From: JAYEIA01 sp964472505
GTDB lineage: Bacteria > Bacteroidota > Bacteroidia > Bacteroidales > JAADGE01
Direction: 5' to 3'
Assembly (NCBI GenBank): GCA_964472505.1
Contig: CAYYQW010000032.1
Span: 1-39,261 of the forward strand
Length of the DNA stretch: 39,261 bases
Shown: positions 15,418 through 24,869 of the stretch, piece after piece
How the letters are laid out: every line of letters begins with the position of its first letter
Numbering within the stretch: position 1 is the first letter of the stretch
Translations under genes and position numbers: made by a program
The notes under the pieces: generated by a model
Databases searched by the model: none
What the model was told of the DNA's origin: nothing
The model's input: the letters and a program-made list of their open reading frames with translations, nothing else

Positions 15418-16410
15418 TTATTTTTTTATATCTATAGCTTTCCCTTTGTAATAGTAATAATTGTTGTCGGCGGCATCGGTGCTGTCGCTTTCTTTAATTA
15501 CAAAGCTTTTGCTGTCGGCTTTTTCTACAGGCTTTCCTTTATAATATACCCGCTCGGTGTTTTTGGCATAATCTGCATTCAGAATTCGGAAACTTGAGTC
15601 TTCTGCTCCCTGAATTTTTCTGTTTTTGTAATATAAAGCGGTTTTATCTTTATAAAAATTTGTTTTCAGTATTCTAAAACTTTCCGGCTCAGCTGCTATT
15701 GTTGTCAAAAAACCCGGATTGTCGCTTGGAAGCAGTTTGTTGATAACGAATACTTTTTCGTTGTTGGTGTAAATCGAAAAACTGTCTTTATTTGAATATT
15801 TGTTCTCTGTCTTTACAAACTTATGCGGATTTGTATTTTCAAGAACCACAAGCTCATTTTTGTTGTTAAGAAAAACATGGTTTTTATCTTTGGAAAAATA
15901 CCCGTCAATTACCTCAAAGCTTGGAAGGTGTATGGCATTTTTTACGGGTGTGTGGCCAAACCATAAATTATTAGTGTCTTTCCCATAATAATTACTCAGT
16001 ATTGTAAATTGCGATGCATCGGCACCCTTTATGTTTTTATCTTTAAAATATACGCGTTTGTTATCTTTTGAAAAACCGTTTGTTAATACTTTAAATGTAA
16101 GCGGATTGGCACCTGTTAATATTTTGTTTCTGTAATATACGTTCATACAATCGGCTGCGAGGGGCGATTGTTTTTTGGTTATGTTTTGAGTGCTGTCATA
16201 AAGTATTCTGAAATGCTCGGGATTGGCTTGCTCCAGCAAAATTATTTTATTTTCGGATGCAGGGTTTATTTCTCGATAATAAATATTACCGTTTTTCTTA
16301 AGAAAGTATTTGTTGATTACCGGCATCTCTTCTTGCTCATTGCACATAGTCAAGATGATGCTTAATATTGGCAAAATAAATAATAATCTCAGCCAATTTC
16401 GAGGGCTCAT
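15418..16410 (-). CDS. DKNYY-repeat protein, predicted lipoprotein or membrane-anchored
   Basis: A 330-residue protein. The N-terminal hydrophobic segment (about residues 8-22) ends LTMC, a weak lipobox because Met precedes Cys23; it may be a lipoprotein or simply exported or anchored. The body is built of about ten degenerate repeats of roughly 25-35 residues, with cores such as GFSKDNKRVYFKDKNIKGAD, YYGKDTNNLWF, GYFSKDKNHVFLNN and NFYKDKTALYYKNRKIQGAE. This Y-x-KD-x3-VYY...GAD-xx-F pattern is the DKNYY family (PF13644), whose function is unknown. It lies between parE and parC on the same strand, with gaps of 75 and 33 nt, and so is probably co-transcribed with them. Nothing in the sequence links it to DNA topology. 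Confidence 0.8.
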   Translation of the reverse strand: MSPRNWLRLLFILPILSIILTMCNEQEEMPVINKYFLKKNGNIYYREINPASENKIILLEQANPEHFRILYDSTQNITKKQSPLAADCMNVYYRNKILTGANPLTFKVLTNGFSKDNKRVYFKDKNIKGADASQFTILSNYYGKDTNNLWFGHTPVKNAIHLPSFEVIDGYFSKDKNHVFLNNKNELVVLENTNPHKFVKTENKYSNKDSFSIYTNNEKVFVINKLLPSDNPGFLTTIAAEPESFRILKTNFYKDKTALYYKNRKIQGAEDSSFRILNADYAKNTERVYYKGKPVEKADSKSFVIKESDSTDAADNNYYYYKGKAIDIKK

Positions 16411-16485
16411 CTGCTTAATTTTTTACGGTTAATTCGTATGAATGCTGCAGGCAAAAATTAGCTTGCAGCTTTGATATTGTATATT

Positions 16486-18318
16486 CTATAATACTTCTTC
16501 TTCGCGTCTTAAGTTGTCAATAATAAAATCTTGGCGTTCTTTTGTGTTTTTCCCCATGAAAAAGTCAAGCATTTCTTTTACTGATTCTTCGGCATTTATT
16601 GTTACGGGATCCAGACGGATATCGCGTGCTATGAAATGCTTAAATTCATCCGGAGATATTTCTCCCAAACCTTTAAAGCGAGTTATTTCGGCATTTTTTC
16701 CAATTTTTTGTATGGCCTTTACGCGTTCGTCCTCCGAATAACAATAAACGGTTTCTTTCTTGTTTCTTACGCGAAACAGTGGAGTTTGCAGGATATAGAG
16801 ATGTTTGTTTTTTATTACTTCCGGAAAAAACTTCAGGAAGAACGTGATAAGTAAAAGTCGAATATGCATTCCGTCCACATCGGCATCGGTGGCAATAATT
16901 ACTTTGTTGTATCGTATGTTTTCAATACCATCTTCAATATTCAGTGCTGCTTGCAACAAGCTGAATTCTTCATTTTCGTACACCACTTTTTTGGAGTGAG
17001 AATAGGTGTTCAGAGGTTTTCCTTTTAGGCTAAAAACAGCTTGTGTTCTTACATTTCTGGCCTTAGTGATGGATCCGCTGGCCGAGTCTCCCTCGGTAAT
17101 GAAAATCATGGTTTCGCCGGCCAGTTCCGATTTTGTATTAAAATGGTTTCGGCAGTCGCGCAATTTTTTATTGTGAAGGCTGGCTTTTTTCTGACGTTTT
17201 TTAGCCAGATTCTTTATGCCGGAAATGGCTTTTCGTTCTTTTTCAGCCTCTTCTATTTTTCGCTTTATTTCATCGGCTGTTTCCTGATTTTTATGCAGGT
17301 ATATCTCAATTTCTTTGGATAATACATCTACAATATAATACCTTACGGTAGGCCCTTCGGGCGACATGCGTTTTGAGCCGAGCTTGGTTTTGGTTTGCGA
17401 TTCGAAAACCGGATCCTCTATTTTTACGCTCACGGCAGCCACAATGCCGGTACGAATATCCGAAACTTCATAATCTTTCTTGTAATAATCACGAATTCCT
17501 TTTACCAAAGCTTCGCGGAAGGCCATTAAGTGTGTTCCGCCTTGTGTGGTATGTTGGCCGTTTACAAAACTGTAATAATCTTCACCGTATTGCAGGCCGT
17601 GTGTGAATGCGATTTCTAAATCATCTTTTCGTATGGATATAATAGGGTAGCGTCGCTCATCTTCTTTTATAGTGTCACTCAGTAAATCCTTTAAGCCGTT
17701 TTCCGATCTGAATTTTTCTCCGTTATAATCTATCGTGAGTCCTACATTTAGATATACATAGTACTTTAACATAGATTCTAAATAGTCATCAATATAATTA
17801 AAGTCGGTGAATAGTTCAGCGTCCGGTTCAAAAATGATTTCGGTGCCGTTTTTTTCTTTAGATTTTTGAATATCAGATTCTTTGGTCAAATGCCCGGCTG
17901 CAAATTTTACTTCTTTCATTTCGCCTTCTCGAAATGAGCGGATAATAAATATTGACGAAAGTGCATTTACCGCTTTGATACCTACGCCGTTAAGTCCTAC
18001 TGATTTTTTAAAAACTTTGGAGTCGTACTTTGCGCCGGTATTCATTTTAGAAGCTACATCAACCACTTTGGTCAGCGGAATACCGCGTCCATAGTCTCTT
18101 ATTCGCATTTGTTTTTCATTGCGCTCAATATCAATTTTTTTTCCAAAACCCATCATATATTCATCGATGGAGTTGTCCAAAACTTCTTTTATCAGAACGT
18201 ATATGCCGTCATCGGGCGAAGAACCGTCGCCAAGCTTTCCAATGTACATGCCAGGGCGTTTGCGAATATGCTCTTTCCACTCAAGGGTTTTAATGGTATC
18301 TTCCGTATAGTTTGTCAT
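16486..18318 (-). CDS. parE: DNA topoisomerase IV subunit B (ParE-type)
   Basis: A 610-residue ATPase subunit. The GHKL domain has VLIKEVLDNSIDEYMMG (Glu45 and Asn49 by this start), DYGRGIPL and GLNGVGIKAVNALS. The transducer domain contains YSFVNGQHTTQGGTH. The TOPRIM domain has the acidic motif EGDSASGS and the metal-binding ATDADVDG. The short C-terminus and the variant SLKGKPLNTYSH after the TOPRIM glutamate point to ParE, not GyrB. The frame is open to a TTG at 18342, but that would sit only a few bases past the -7 element of the promoter at 18350-18380. The ATG at 18318 (MTNYTEDTIKTLEWKEH) gives a normal ParE N-terminus and is preferred. First gene of the parE-DKNYY-parC cluster. Confidence 0.92.
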   Translation of the reverse strand: MTNYTEDTIKTLEWKEHIRKRPGMYIGKLGDGSSPDDGIYVLIKEVLDNSIDEYMMGFGKKIDIERNEKQMRIRDYGRGIPLTKVVDVASKMNTGAKYDSKVFKKSVGLNGVGIKAVNALSSIFIIRSFREGEMKEVKFAAGHLTKESDIQKSKEKNGTEIIFEPDAELFTDFNYIDDYLESMLKYYVYLNVGLTIDYNGEKFRSENGLKDLLSDTIKEDERRYPIISIRKDDLEIAFTHGLQYGEDYYSFVNGQHTTQGGTHLMAFREALVKGIRDYYKKDYEVSDIRTGIVAAVSVKIEDPVFESQTKTKLGSKRMSPEGPTVRYYIVDVLSKEIEIYLHKNQETADEIKRKIEEAEKERKAISGIKNLAKKRQKKASLHNKKLRDCRNHFNTKSELAGETMIFITEGDSASGSITKARNVRTQAVFSLKGKPLNTYSHSKKVVYENEEFSLLQAALNIEDGIENIRYNKVIIATDADVDGMHIRLLLITFFLKFFPEVIKNKHLYILQTPLFRVRNKKETVYCYSEDERVKAIQKIGKNAEITRFKGLGEISPDEFKHFIARDIRLDPVTINAEESVKEMLDFFMGKNTKERQDFIIDNLRREEEVL

Positions 18319-18349
18319 TGTATTTGGGGTATTAATATACAAATATAAT

Positions 18350-18380
18350 TAAATATACATAAAACTTAACATAAAGTCAA
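18350..18380 (-). promoter_or_regulatory. Promoter of the parE cluster
   Basis: On the minus strand: TTG (18380-18378), a 20-nt spacer, TATATTTA (18357-18350). Transcription would start near 18345, about 27 nt before the preferred parE ATG. A second TATATTTG element (18350-18343) lies directly downstream but lacks a spaced -33 element. Confidence 0.55.
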
Positions 18381-18682
18381 GTTTTGTATGTAGTTGCATT
18401 TGCAAAAATATTCAAAATATCAAAGAGAATGCAAAAATAAGTTTCAACAGTTTACTAAAAGTCTTGTACAGGAAGGCTCTAAAGCCATATAAATCACTAT
18501 AAGTCAGGTGAATTGTTTGTGTTGAAAAAAAAATAAAAAGTTTTCAATTCATGGTAATTATCGAAAATAATATTTGGCTTTTTACAGCTTCTGTTTTCTG
18601 TTTTACACTATTTAGTCAAGAGTTTGAGCTATAACTTTTAAGTCCGAGGCGTAAGGAAGAAATTGGACATTACAGACAAACG
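18381..18682. other. Intergenic region between parE and mscS
   Basis: About 300 bases of AT-rich sequence on the upstream side of the parE cluster and downstream of mscS, both on the minus strand. I see no gene and no clean terminator hairpin for mscS here. Confidence 0.5.
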
Positions 18683-19963
18683 CTATTTAATAATATGCAA
18701 ATCGCGCTGTGGGAAAGGAATAGTAATGCCTTTTTCTCTGAAAACTTTATCAATGGCAACGCGTATATCGCTTTTAATGTTTTCTATACCCATATTCTCG
18801 GATGACCAGAAATATACTGAAAAGTCCAATGAAGAATTTCCGAAGTCCTCAAAGCGTACAAAAGCCGGGGGGTATTTATCCACTTTTTCGTGATCTTCGG
18901 CACATTTTTTTATGGACTCCATAACTAACTCTACATCCGAACCGTAGGCTACACCTACGCTTACGCTAAAACGGGTATTGAATTTGAGGTCGCTCCAGTT
19001 GCTGATGGTTTCGGTTGTGAATTTTGAGTTGGGCACCCGAATAATGGTGTCTCTTCGGGTATAAAGAGTAGTGGTACGAATGCCAATGCTTTTTACTTTG
19101 CCGATTGTACCGTCCACTTCAACAACATCGGTTGCTTTTAGCGGTCGTTCCAAAAGCAGTATAAAGCCCGACACAATATCGGCAAAAATGTTTTGAACCC
19201 CAATACCGAAACCTACCAATAAAGCTGCCGAACCGGCAAGTATCAGTGATATATTAAAACCGGATGTTTGTAAACCAATAATAATAGCCAGTACCCACAA
19301 AATATATTTTATAATTTTGTATAAGGCAGATGCGTTTCCTCTGTCGATATTGGATGATTCGGCCTGATACTGAAAATATTTTTTTAAACCGAGAAGTATT
19401 AATCCGGTTATTGAAAAAATAATGGAGATTATTAACAGATCCAATACCGTGATATTGTTATTTTTGATAGAGATAAGTTCGAAATCTGAAACAAGGGTGG
19501 GTTCTACCAAAATAATCTTAAAAATAAATGAAACGGCAATCAGCCAAATGAGATATTTAACAAGTAGGATTCCTTTTCTTTTTACTTCTAACTGCCTTTT
19601 TTCCTGACCTCTTTTTGAGAGCAGCGTTTCTAAAAGTTTGGTTGAAAAGATTGCGGATAGTGCTATTAGAAGGAGATAAAAAATATGCGGTGCATTGAAA
19701 TAGAAGAATTCAGTTTGAAAAAGGTGAAGACCAAAAAAGTTTTTTAGGAATAAACCGGTTATTCCAAATAAAGTGAAAATGATAAGTGCGGCTGAAAATA
19801 ATTTATTCAGAAGACTTCGTTTGTCTTCGTCTTTTATTTTCCGAATTAAAAATCTGCTCAGGTATTTCAAAGCGATTGCTGCTGCTATAAACAGAATTGA
19901 GATGCCAACATCCGCAGCAGATATTTCGAAGGTGGCATTGCTGAAAAGTATGTAGTTTTTCAT
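18683..19963 (-). CDS. Small-conductance mechanosensitive channel (MscS family)
   Basis: A 426-residue membrane protein that opens on membrane tension to release solutes during hypo-osmotic shock. Four to five membrane helices occupy about residues 15-220. The pore-lining TM3 and following MscS motif are GSAALLVGFGIGVQNIFADI, then VSGFILLLERPLKATDVVEV and IRVPNSKFTTETISNWS. The cytoplasmic alpha/beta domain runs to the C-terminus. It is longer than E. coli MscS (286 residues) because of additional N-terminal helices, which is common in Bacteroidota. Its start is about 90 nt from the divergently transcribed tamB. Individual paralogue assignment (MscS versus YnaI/YbdG types) is not possible by eye. 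Confidence 0.88.
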   Translation of the reverse strand: MKNYILFSNATFEISAADVGISILFIAAAIALKYLSRFLIRKIKDEDKRSLLNKLFSAALIIFTLFGITGLFLKNFFGLHLFQTEFFYFNAPHIFYLLLIALSAIFSTKLLETLLSKRGQEKRQLEVKRKGILLVKYLIWLIAVSFIFKIILVEPTLVSDFELISIKNNNITVLDLLIISIIFSITGLILLGLKKYFQYQAESSNIDRGNASALYKIIKYILWVLAIIIGLQTSGFNISLILAGSAALLVGFGIGVQNIFADIVSGFILLLERPLKATDVVEVDGTIGKVKSIGIRTTTLYTRRDTIIRVPNSKFTTETISNWSDLKFNTRFSVSVGVAYGSDVELVMESIKKCAEDHEKVDKYPPAFVRFEDFGNSSLDFSVYFWSSENMGIENIKSDIRVAIDKVFREKGITIPFPQRDLHIIK

Positions 19964-20054
19964 AGGTATTTGTATGGATAGACCGATTATATTTTATAAC
20001 TTATTTTTGTTTATGCTTTCGGCAGATAATTCTTAGCTCAAAAGTAGTATTTTT

Positions 20055-23000
20055 GTGAATGTGAAAAAAAATAAATGGATAAAACGCATTGTAATTTTTA
20101 GCATTACGGGCTTGACTTTGATGATTTCAGCCATCATATTCTTACCGGAAGTGCAGACTTTTGTAGCACGAAAGTTGGTTAAGTTTGTTGCTCACCGGAC
20201 GCAAAGCTCTGTAAGTGTCGGTAGTTTTGAAATGCGTTTATTGAAAGATTTCGAAATCACCGACTTGTTTATAGGCGATCAAGCCGGGGACACTTTAATA
20301 TACGTGAAAAAATTTCGAGCAAGTTTTGATTCATTGAGTTTATCTCAGAATTATTATGCATTGGATACCCTTGAGCTGGAAAATCCGGTAGTAAAGATAA
20401 ATAAATTAACGCTTTCTGCTTATAATTATGATTTTTTACTAAAGCTGTTTGGTGCATCCGAAGCATCGACAGATGCTAAGCCTTTGCATATAAATGCAGC
20501 GCATATCCTTATAAAAAAAGGGCGTTTTGCATATCGTGAATATTCGCTTGATGCCAACAAACCTGACGATGTTTTTAACAGTTCAAACATGCTTTTGAGT
20601 GATTTGGATGTAAGTTTACGCGATATTCACTACGGCGACAGTCTTTCATTCATTACCGAAAGGATTAGCTTTTCGGAGCAATGCGGTTTTATTGCCGACA
20701 GTTTGACTTTTTTTGTTAATATATCCGGAAGCCGTATGCGGGTGGAACAGTTCAGATTGCGAACCCCGCATTCCAAAATTGATATCTCTGTGTTTAACTT
20801 TGATATGCCATTTTCCGTTGGTAGATTGAATTCGCAAACCGCAGCTGAAAAGGAAACAGGGTGCATTTCTCAAAGCCGTATTAGCGGAAGGGATATTGCT
20901 TTTTTTACCGAATATTTTAAGGGGAATCGCTCCGAATATTATTTGACGGCCTTTTTATATAAAAATGAAAATCAATATGTAACGGACAACTTAAGTTTGC
21001 TTGTCGGAAATACGGAATTGCGAATGAATGCAGTGGCTTCTGAGAATATTAAATCGCCCGATTTTTATGTCTCTGCCGATATTATTCATCTTCATGCCGA
21101 AAAATCACTGTTTACCGATATTCCTGTTTATGAACTTTTGGGCGATACGGCCATATTGTCTGAAAATTTACACGCTTTGGAATATCTTGATCTGACAGGC
21201 AAGCTTGATTATACAGCTGACAGTATTCGTTTTAATGCTTTGATGAATAGTAATTTGTTTAACGCGCAACATGATTTGACTTACGTTCCTTATGCGGGCA
21301 GGTATTTTATTAAAGGGAGTTCTAAAATAGATTTTACGGATCGAGCTGCATGGCTCCCAATTGATAGTTTTAGTATTCAATCGCTTCATACGGAATACTA
21401 TATGAGTTTCAAGTCCGGCAAATTTCACAGAGCTATGGTTTCCGCCAATTTTTATAATACTTCTTACCAAGCGTTCAATTTTCAGATGCTTAAGGCGCAA
21501 GCGCTGCTTGAACCCGCAAAATACAGTATGAGCTTGTCTGCAGATGAGTTGCAGTATAAGTTTCTGTCCGATCTGGATTATTTTCCGGCAAGCAAGGGCG
21601 ATCAATACGATTATTCGATTCAGCTTGATCATTTTTTGATCCCTTCGGGAACAGACAGTTTAACTGTTTCCGGAGAAATTGCCGGTTCCGTTAAAGGCTC
21701 CTTTTTCGGTAAGTTAGACGGATACATAGGCGCAACCAATTTGAATTTTAAAAAAAATAGTCAAAGCTTTTCGCTTGCTGCTTTAGTTTTGAAAATGACA
21801 AATGAATACGGTCAACAAATATTTGAATTGGATACGGAGTATGGACAGATGGATTTTCGTACAACAGCAGATTTAAGTGAATTGCCGGTATATTTGAAGA
21901 GCTATTTTTCTGACTTTGTCCCTGTTTTATCGGATAATAAAACCATTATGCTCGCCGATTCCGATATGAAAGGAATAACAAATCTTAGTTTGGATTTAAA
22001 GAATATGCAGCCGGTCAATGCATTCTTTTTTCCGGATTATAATTTAGGAAGTGAGCTTCATATAGAGGCATATTATAATATATTTGAAAAGCAATTTGAA
22101 TTGACTTGCAGAATTCCGGAAATACGTATAGCCGATAATAAATTATCAGATTTTAATTTAGATGTTTTCGGTGATAAAAAGACTTTATCCCTTACTGCTT
22201 TATCATCCGGCAGCTTAATGAACGATGAGTTGTTTTTGGATCGCATTTATTTTGAAAGCAGCTTTGAAAACAATGAAGTTAATACTGTTTTAAGCTGGTA
22301 TAATAACGATTCTTTGATGCATGCCGGAGATTTTTCGATTTTTACTGAGTTTGCTGATTCTGAGAATGGTATGTTTATTTATAACAGTATTCTCCCCACA
22401 CGTTTTATTCTTAAAGGAAAAGCTTGGGATTTTGTCGGAAAATCGATTGATTATCATTCAGGCAGCTTAACTTTTGATTCGGTGCTTATGGTTTCAGGTG
22501 CTTCTGAAATAGAGATAAACGGCCGTTTGTCTTCAAATCCGGAAGAAGCAGTGGTGATAGATTTTTATGAACTTTACTTAGATAATTTAAAGCGCTATAT
22601 TGCTTTTCAGGGTTTTCAGTTGGAAGGTAGTTTTCGTGGCAGAATAGCGCTTTATAATTTGCTTGCTTCACCGGGTTTTGATGTGGCAGCTTCAATAAAT
22701 TCACTTAAAATAAATAATTATGAATTTGGAGATTTATCTGTTTCTGCAGGTCATGAAATTTCTGAGAATACTACGCATTTAAATATCTTTGCTTTTAATG
22801 GTGATAACCGATTTTCGCTTAAGGGTGATCTGGAAAATTACGAAACACTTGACATTCAAATAGGAATTCCTGCTTTTGATATGCGCATTTTGCACGATAT
22901 GTTTAAAGATGATCTGGATATATACGGCGGCACGGGAAACGGAAATCTGCAGATTTTCGGCGATATTCGAAACCCTTCTTTTAATGCAGTTCTGCGTGCC

Positions 23001-24413
23001 GACAGTTTAAAAACTCGTCTTCATTATCTGGGAACCGAGTATCAGTTTTCTCCGATTATAGCATTAACCGACAGCAGCTTGGAAGTTTTCAAAACTACGA
23101 TTACCGACAGTTACGGAAATACGGGAGATTTTGCAGCAGAAATCCGACATCAAAAATTTGATGATTTTATTTTTGATGTAAATATGAATTTTAATCGTCT
23201 CATGGTTCTGAATACCAAAGCAACAAATAAGGAAGATTATTACGGCCGTGTTTTTGCCGGCGGCAATGCTCATGTTATCGGGAGTTTTTCCGATTACAAA
23301 GTTGATGCGGATATTCGCACGCTGCCGGGTACTGAATTAGTTGTGAGCATGCAGGACGAAGCAGTTCGGGATGACTATGAATTTATCAGTTTTACAGGAA
23401 ACGAAAAGAATATTAAGCCGGACAGTACAGAGGAAGCTGCCGAGATTACAGGGGATATGAATTTGAATATGCACTTGCGCCTGGAACCGGAGGCTAAATT
23501 TGAAATTATTACCGACCCCGTAACTAACGATCGTTTAAGTTTTAGCGGGCGGGGTTTGTTGGGTTTTAAATCCGGCACAGGCAGTGATATCGAAATGACC
23601 GGAGAATATGAAATATTACGCGGAAAATATGATTTTAATATTGAAGACTTTTTTGGTTATGAATTTGACGTTAAAGAAGGCAGTACCATACGTTGGACAG
23701 GCTCACCCGAAGAAGCAATTACCGATATTGAAGCTCAATATACCTTACGCCGTATAGACTTGTATGACCTGTTTCGTAATGAAACTTCAAAAAATATTTA
23801 TGTCCCGATTACTTGCCACATATATATAAAGAATCGTTTGATGCAGCCGGATATCTCTTTCGGGCTTTCTACTGACGAGAGTCAAAGAACGCTTAGTTCC
23901 GTATTGGACAATATGCACCGCGATGAGTTAAATAAGCAATTTGTATCATTGTTGCTTTTTAAGAAGTTTCAACCCATGGGAGGAATTCGGCAAGAAGCAG
24001 CAGATAATACAGCTTCCGACTTTGATCCGTCTGCATTATTGGCCAAGCAATTGGGACCTTTGCTTTCGTCAATTAATAAAAATCTTGATGTCGGACTTAA
24101 ATATAAGCGTTTGGAAACTCGACAAACCGACGAGATTGAGTTGGATATTTCGGCAGGGCTATTTGATAATCGACTCCAGTTGTCTGGAAATGTGGCACAC
24201 GGCAACTACTATAATACGCCCGGCAGTAATACCGTAGGAGATTTTGAAATTGAGTTTAATCTTACTTCGGACGGACGATATCGTATGCGTGTTTATAATG
24301 CTTCCAACCGAAATCTAATTTATAATTCGGCGCCATACACACAAGGCGTTGGTTTTTTCTTTCGCTCGGAATTCGAAAAGTTTTTTAAATTTACCAATAA
24401 GTTGAAAAAATAA
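20055..24413 (+). CDS. tamB: Translocation and assembly module TamB homologue (DUF490)
   Basis: A 1452-residue envelope protein. A basic N-terminus is followed by a single membrane anchor at about residues 12-30, and then by a very long beta-rich region typical of AsmA/TamB proteins, which form a periplasmic groove for lipid transport or outer-membrane protein assembly. The first repeat contains FEITDLFIGDQAGDTLIYVK, a common opening in Bacteroidota TamB. The C-terminal DUF490 domain (about 1050-1450) contains GEYEILRGKYDFNIEDFF and ends with VGFFFRSEFEKF, as expected for a BAM-interacting C-terminus. No ATG is available. GTG codons occur at 20055 and 20061; a TATTTTTG -7-like element ends at about 20055, so the second GTG (MKKNKWIKRIV...) may be the true start with an almost leaderless mRNA. 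It diverges from mscS. Confidence 0.88.
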   Translation: MNVKKNKWIKRIVIFSITGLTLMISAIIFLPEVQTFVARKLVKFVAHRTQSSVSVGSFEMRLLKDFEITDLFIGDQAGDTLIYVKKFRASFDSLSLSQNYYALDTLELENPVVKINKLTLSAYNYDFLLKLFGASEASTDAKPLHINAAHILIKKGRFAYREYSLDANKPDDVFNSSNMLLSDLDVSLRDIHYGDSLSFITERISFSEQCGFIADSLTFFVNISGSRMRVEQFRLRTPHSKIDISVFNFDMPFSVGRLNSQTAAEKETGCISQSRISGRDIAFFTEYFKGNRSEYYLTAFLYKNENQYVTDNLSLLVGNTELRMNAVASENIKSPDFYVSADIIHLHAEKSLFTDIPVYELLGDTAILSENLHALEYLDLTGKLDYTADSIRFNALMNSNLFNAQHDLTYVPYAGRYFIKGSSKIDFTDRAAWLPIDSFSIQSLHTEYYMSFKSGKFHRAMVSANFYNTSYQAFNFQMLKAQALLEPAKYSMSLSADELQYKFLSDLDYFPASKGDQYDYSIQLDHFLIPSGTDSLTVSGEIAGSVKGSFFGKLDGYIGATNLNFKKNSQSFSLAALVLKMTNEYGQQIFELDTEYGQMDFRTTADLSELPVYLKSYFSDFVPVLSDNKTIMLADSDMKGITNLSLDLKNMQPVNAFFFPDYNLGSELHIEAYYNIFEKQFELTCRIPEIRIADNKLSDFNLDVFGDKKTLSLTALSSGSLMNDELFLDRIYFESSFENNEVNTVLSWYNNDSLMHAGDFSIFTEFADSENGMFIYNSILPTRFILKGKAWDFVGKSIDYHSGSLTFDSVLMVSGASEIEINGRLSSNPEEAVVIDFYELYLDNLKRYIAFQGFQLEGSFRGRIALYNLLASPGFDVAASINSLKINNYEFGDLSVSAGHEISENTTHLNIFAFNGDNRFSLKGDLENYETLDIQIGIPAFDMRILHDMFKDDLDIYGGTGNGNLQIFGDIRNPSFNAVLRADSLKTRLHYLGTEYQFSPIIALTDSSLEVFKTTITDSYGNTGDFAAEIRHQKFDDFIFDVNMNFNRLMVLNTKATNKEDYYGRVFAGGNAHVIGSFSDYKVDADIRTLPGTELVVSMQDEAVRDDYEFISFTGNEKNIKPDSTEEAAEITGDMNLNMHLRLEPEAKFEIITDPVTNDRLSFSGRGLLGFKSGTGSDIEMTGEYEILRGKYDFNIEDFFGYEFDVKEGSTIRWTGSPEEAITDIEAQYTLRRIDLYDLFRNETSKNIYVPITCHIYIKNRLMQPDISFGLSTDESQRTLSSVLDNMHRDELNKQFVSLLLFKKFQPMGGIRQEAADNTASDFDPSALLAKQLGPLLSSINKNLDVGLKYKRLETRQTDEIELDISAGLFDNRLQLSGNVAHGNYYNTPGSNTVGDFEIEFNLTSDGRYRMRVYNASNRNLIYNSAPYTQGVGFFFRSEFEKFFKFTNKLKK

Positions 24414-24477
24414 CCATATTAAATATCTTGCAGAATTTTTGAAAGAGTTTCAATACAAACTTAAAAAAGATAAAACT

Positions 24478-24843
24478 ATGCCCGGATTAAGAACCGTAAT
24501 TTATAAAGTATCGGATATTGAAAAAGCCAAAGCATGGTATGCAAAGGCTTTTAAAACCGAAGCATATTTTGATGAGCCGTTTTATGTCGGCTTTAACATT
24601 GGTGGTTATGAATTGGGCCTGCAACCCGATAATCAACCGGCTGAAGCCAAACAGGAATCTGTAGTTGCTTATTGGGCTGCAGAAGATATTGATAAGGCGT
24701 ACCGACATTTTACGGATATCGGTGCGTCAGAAAGTGAAAAGCCTTTTAATGTCGGCGGACCGATTATGACGGCAACCGTTAAAGATCCTTGGGGAAATAC
24801 CATTGGGTTAATTTATAATCCGGAATTTAAATTGGTAAAATAG
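24478..24843 (+). CDS. VOC superfamily (glyoxalase/bleomycin-resistance fold) protein
   Basis: A 121-residue single-domain protein. Two beta-alpha-beta-beta-beta modules are visible: TVIYKVSDIEKAKAWYAKAF opens the first and YWAAEDIDKAYRHFTDIG the second. The closing motif DPWGNTIGLIYNPEF is the usual VOC ending. Possible metal ligands are partly missing (the first module lacks the N-terminal His), so the enzymatic class is open; many such proteins are unassigned. The reading frame is open to a TTG at 24439, but the ATG at 24478 gives the canonical MPGLRTVIYKV start and is preferred. It lies 64 nt after tamB and 26 nt before tilS on the same strand, so partial co-transcription is possible. Confidence 0.82.
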   Translation: MPGLRTVIYKVSDIEKAKAWYAKAFKTEAYFDEPFYVGFNIGGYELGLQPDNQPAEAKQESVVAYWAAEDIDKAYRHFTDIGASESEKPFNVGGPIMTATVKDPWGNTIGLIYNPEFKLVK

Positions 24844-24857
24844 CCCGATATTTTTTG

Positions 24858-24865
24858 TATTTTTG
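24858..24865 (+). promoter_or_regulatory. Candidate -7 element immediately before tilS
   Basis: TATTTTTG (TAnnTTTG) ends 4 nt before the tilS ATG at 24870. An ATTG at 24831-24834 lies 23 nt upstream, slightly longer than the usual spacing. If used, the mRNA would be leaderless or nearly so. Confidence 0.4.
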
Positions 24866-24869
24866 CTGA

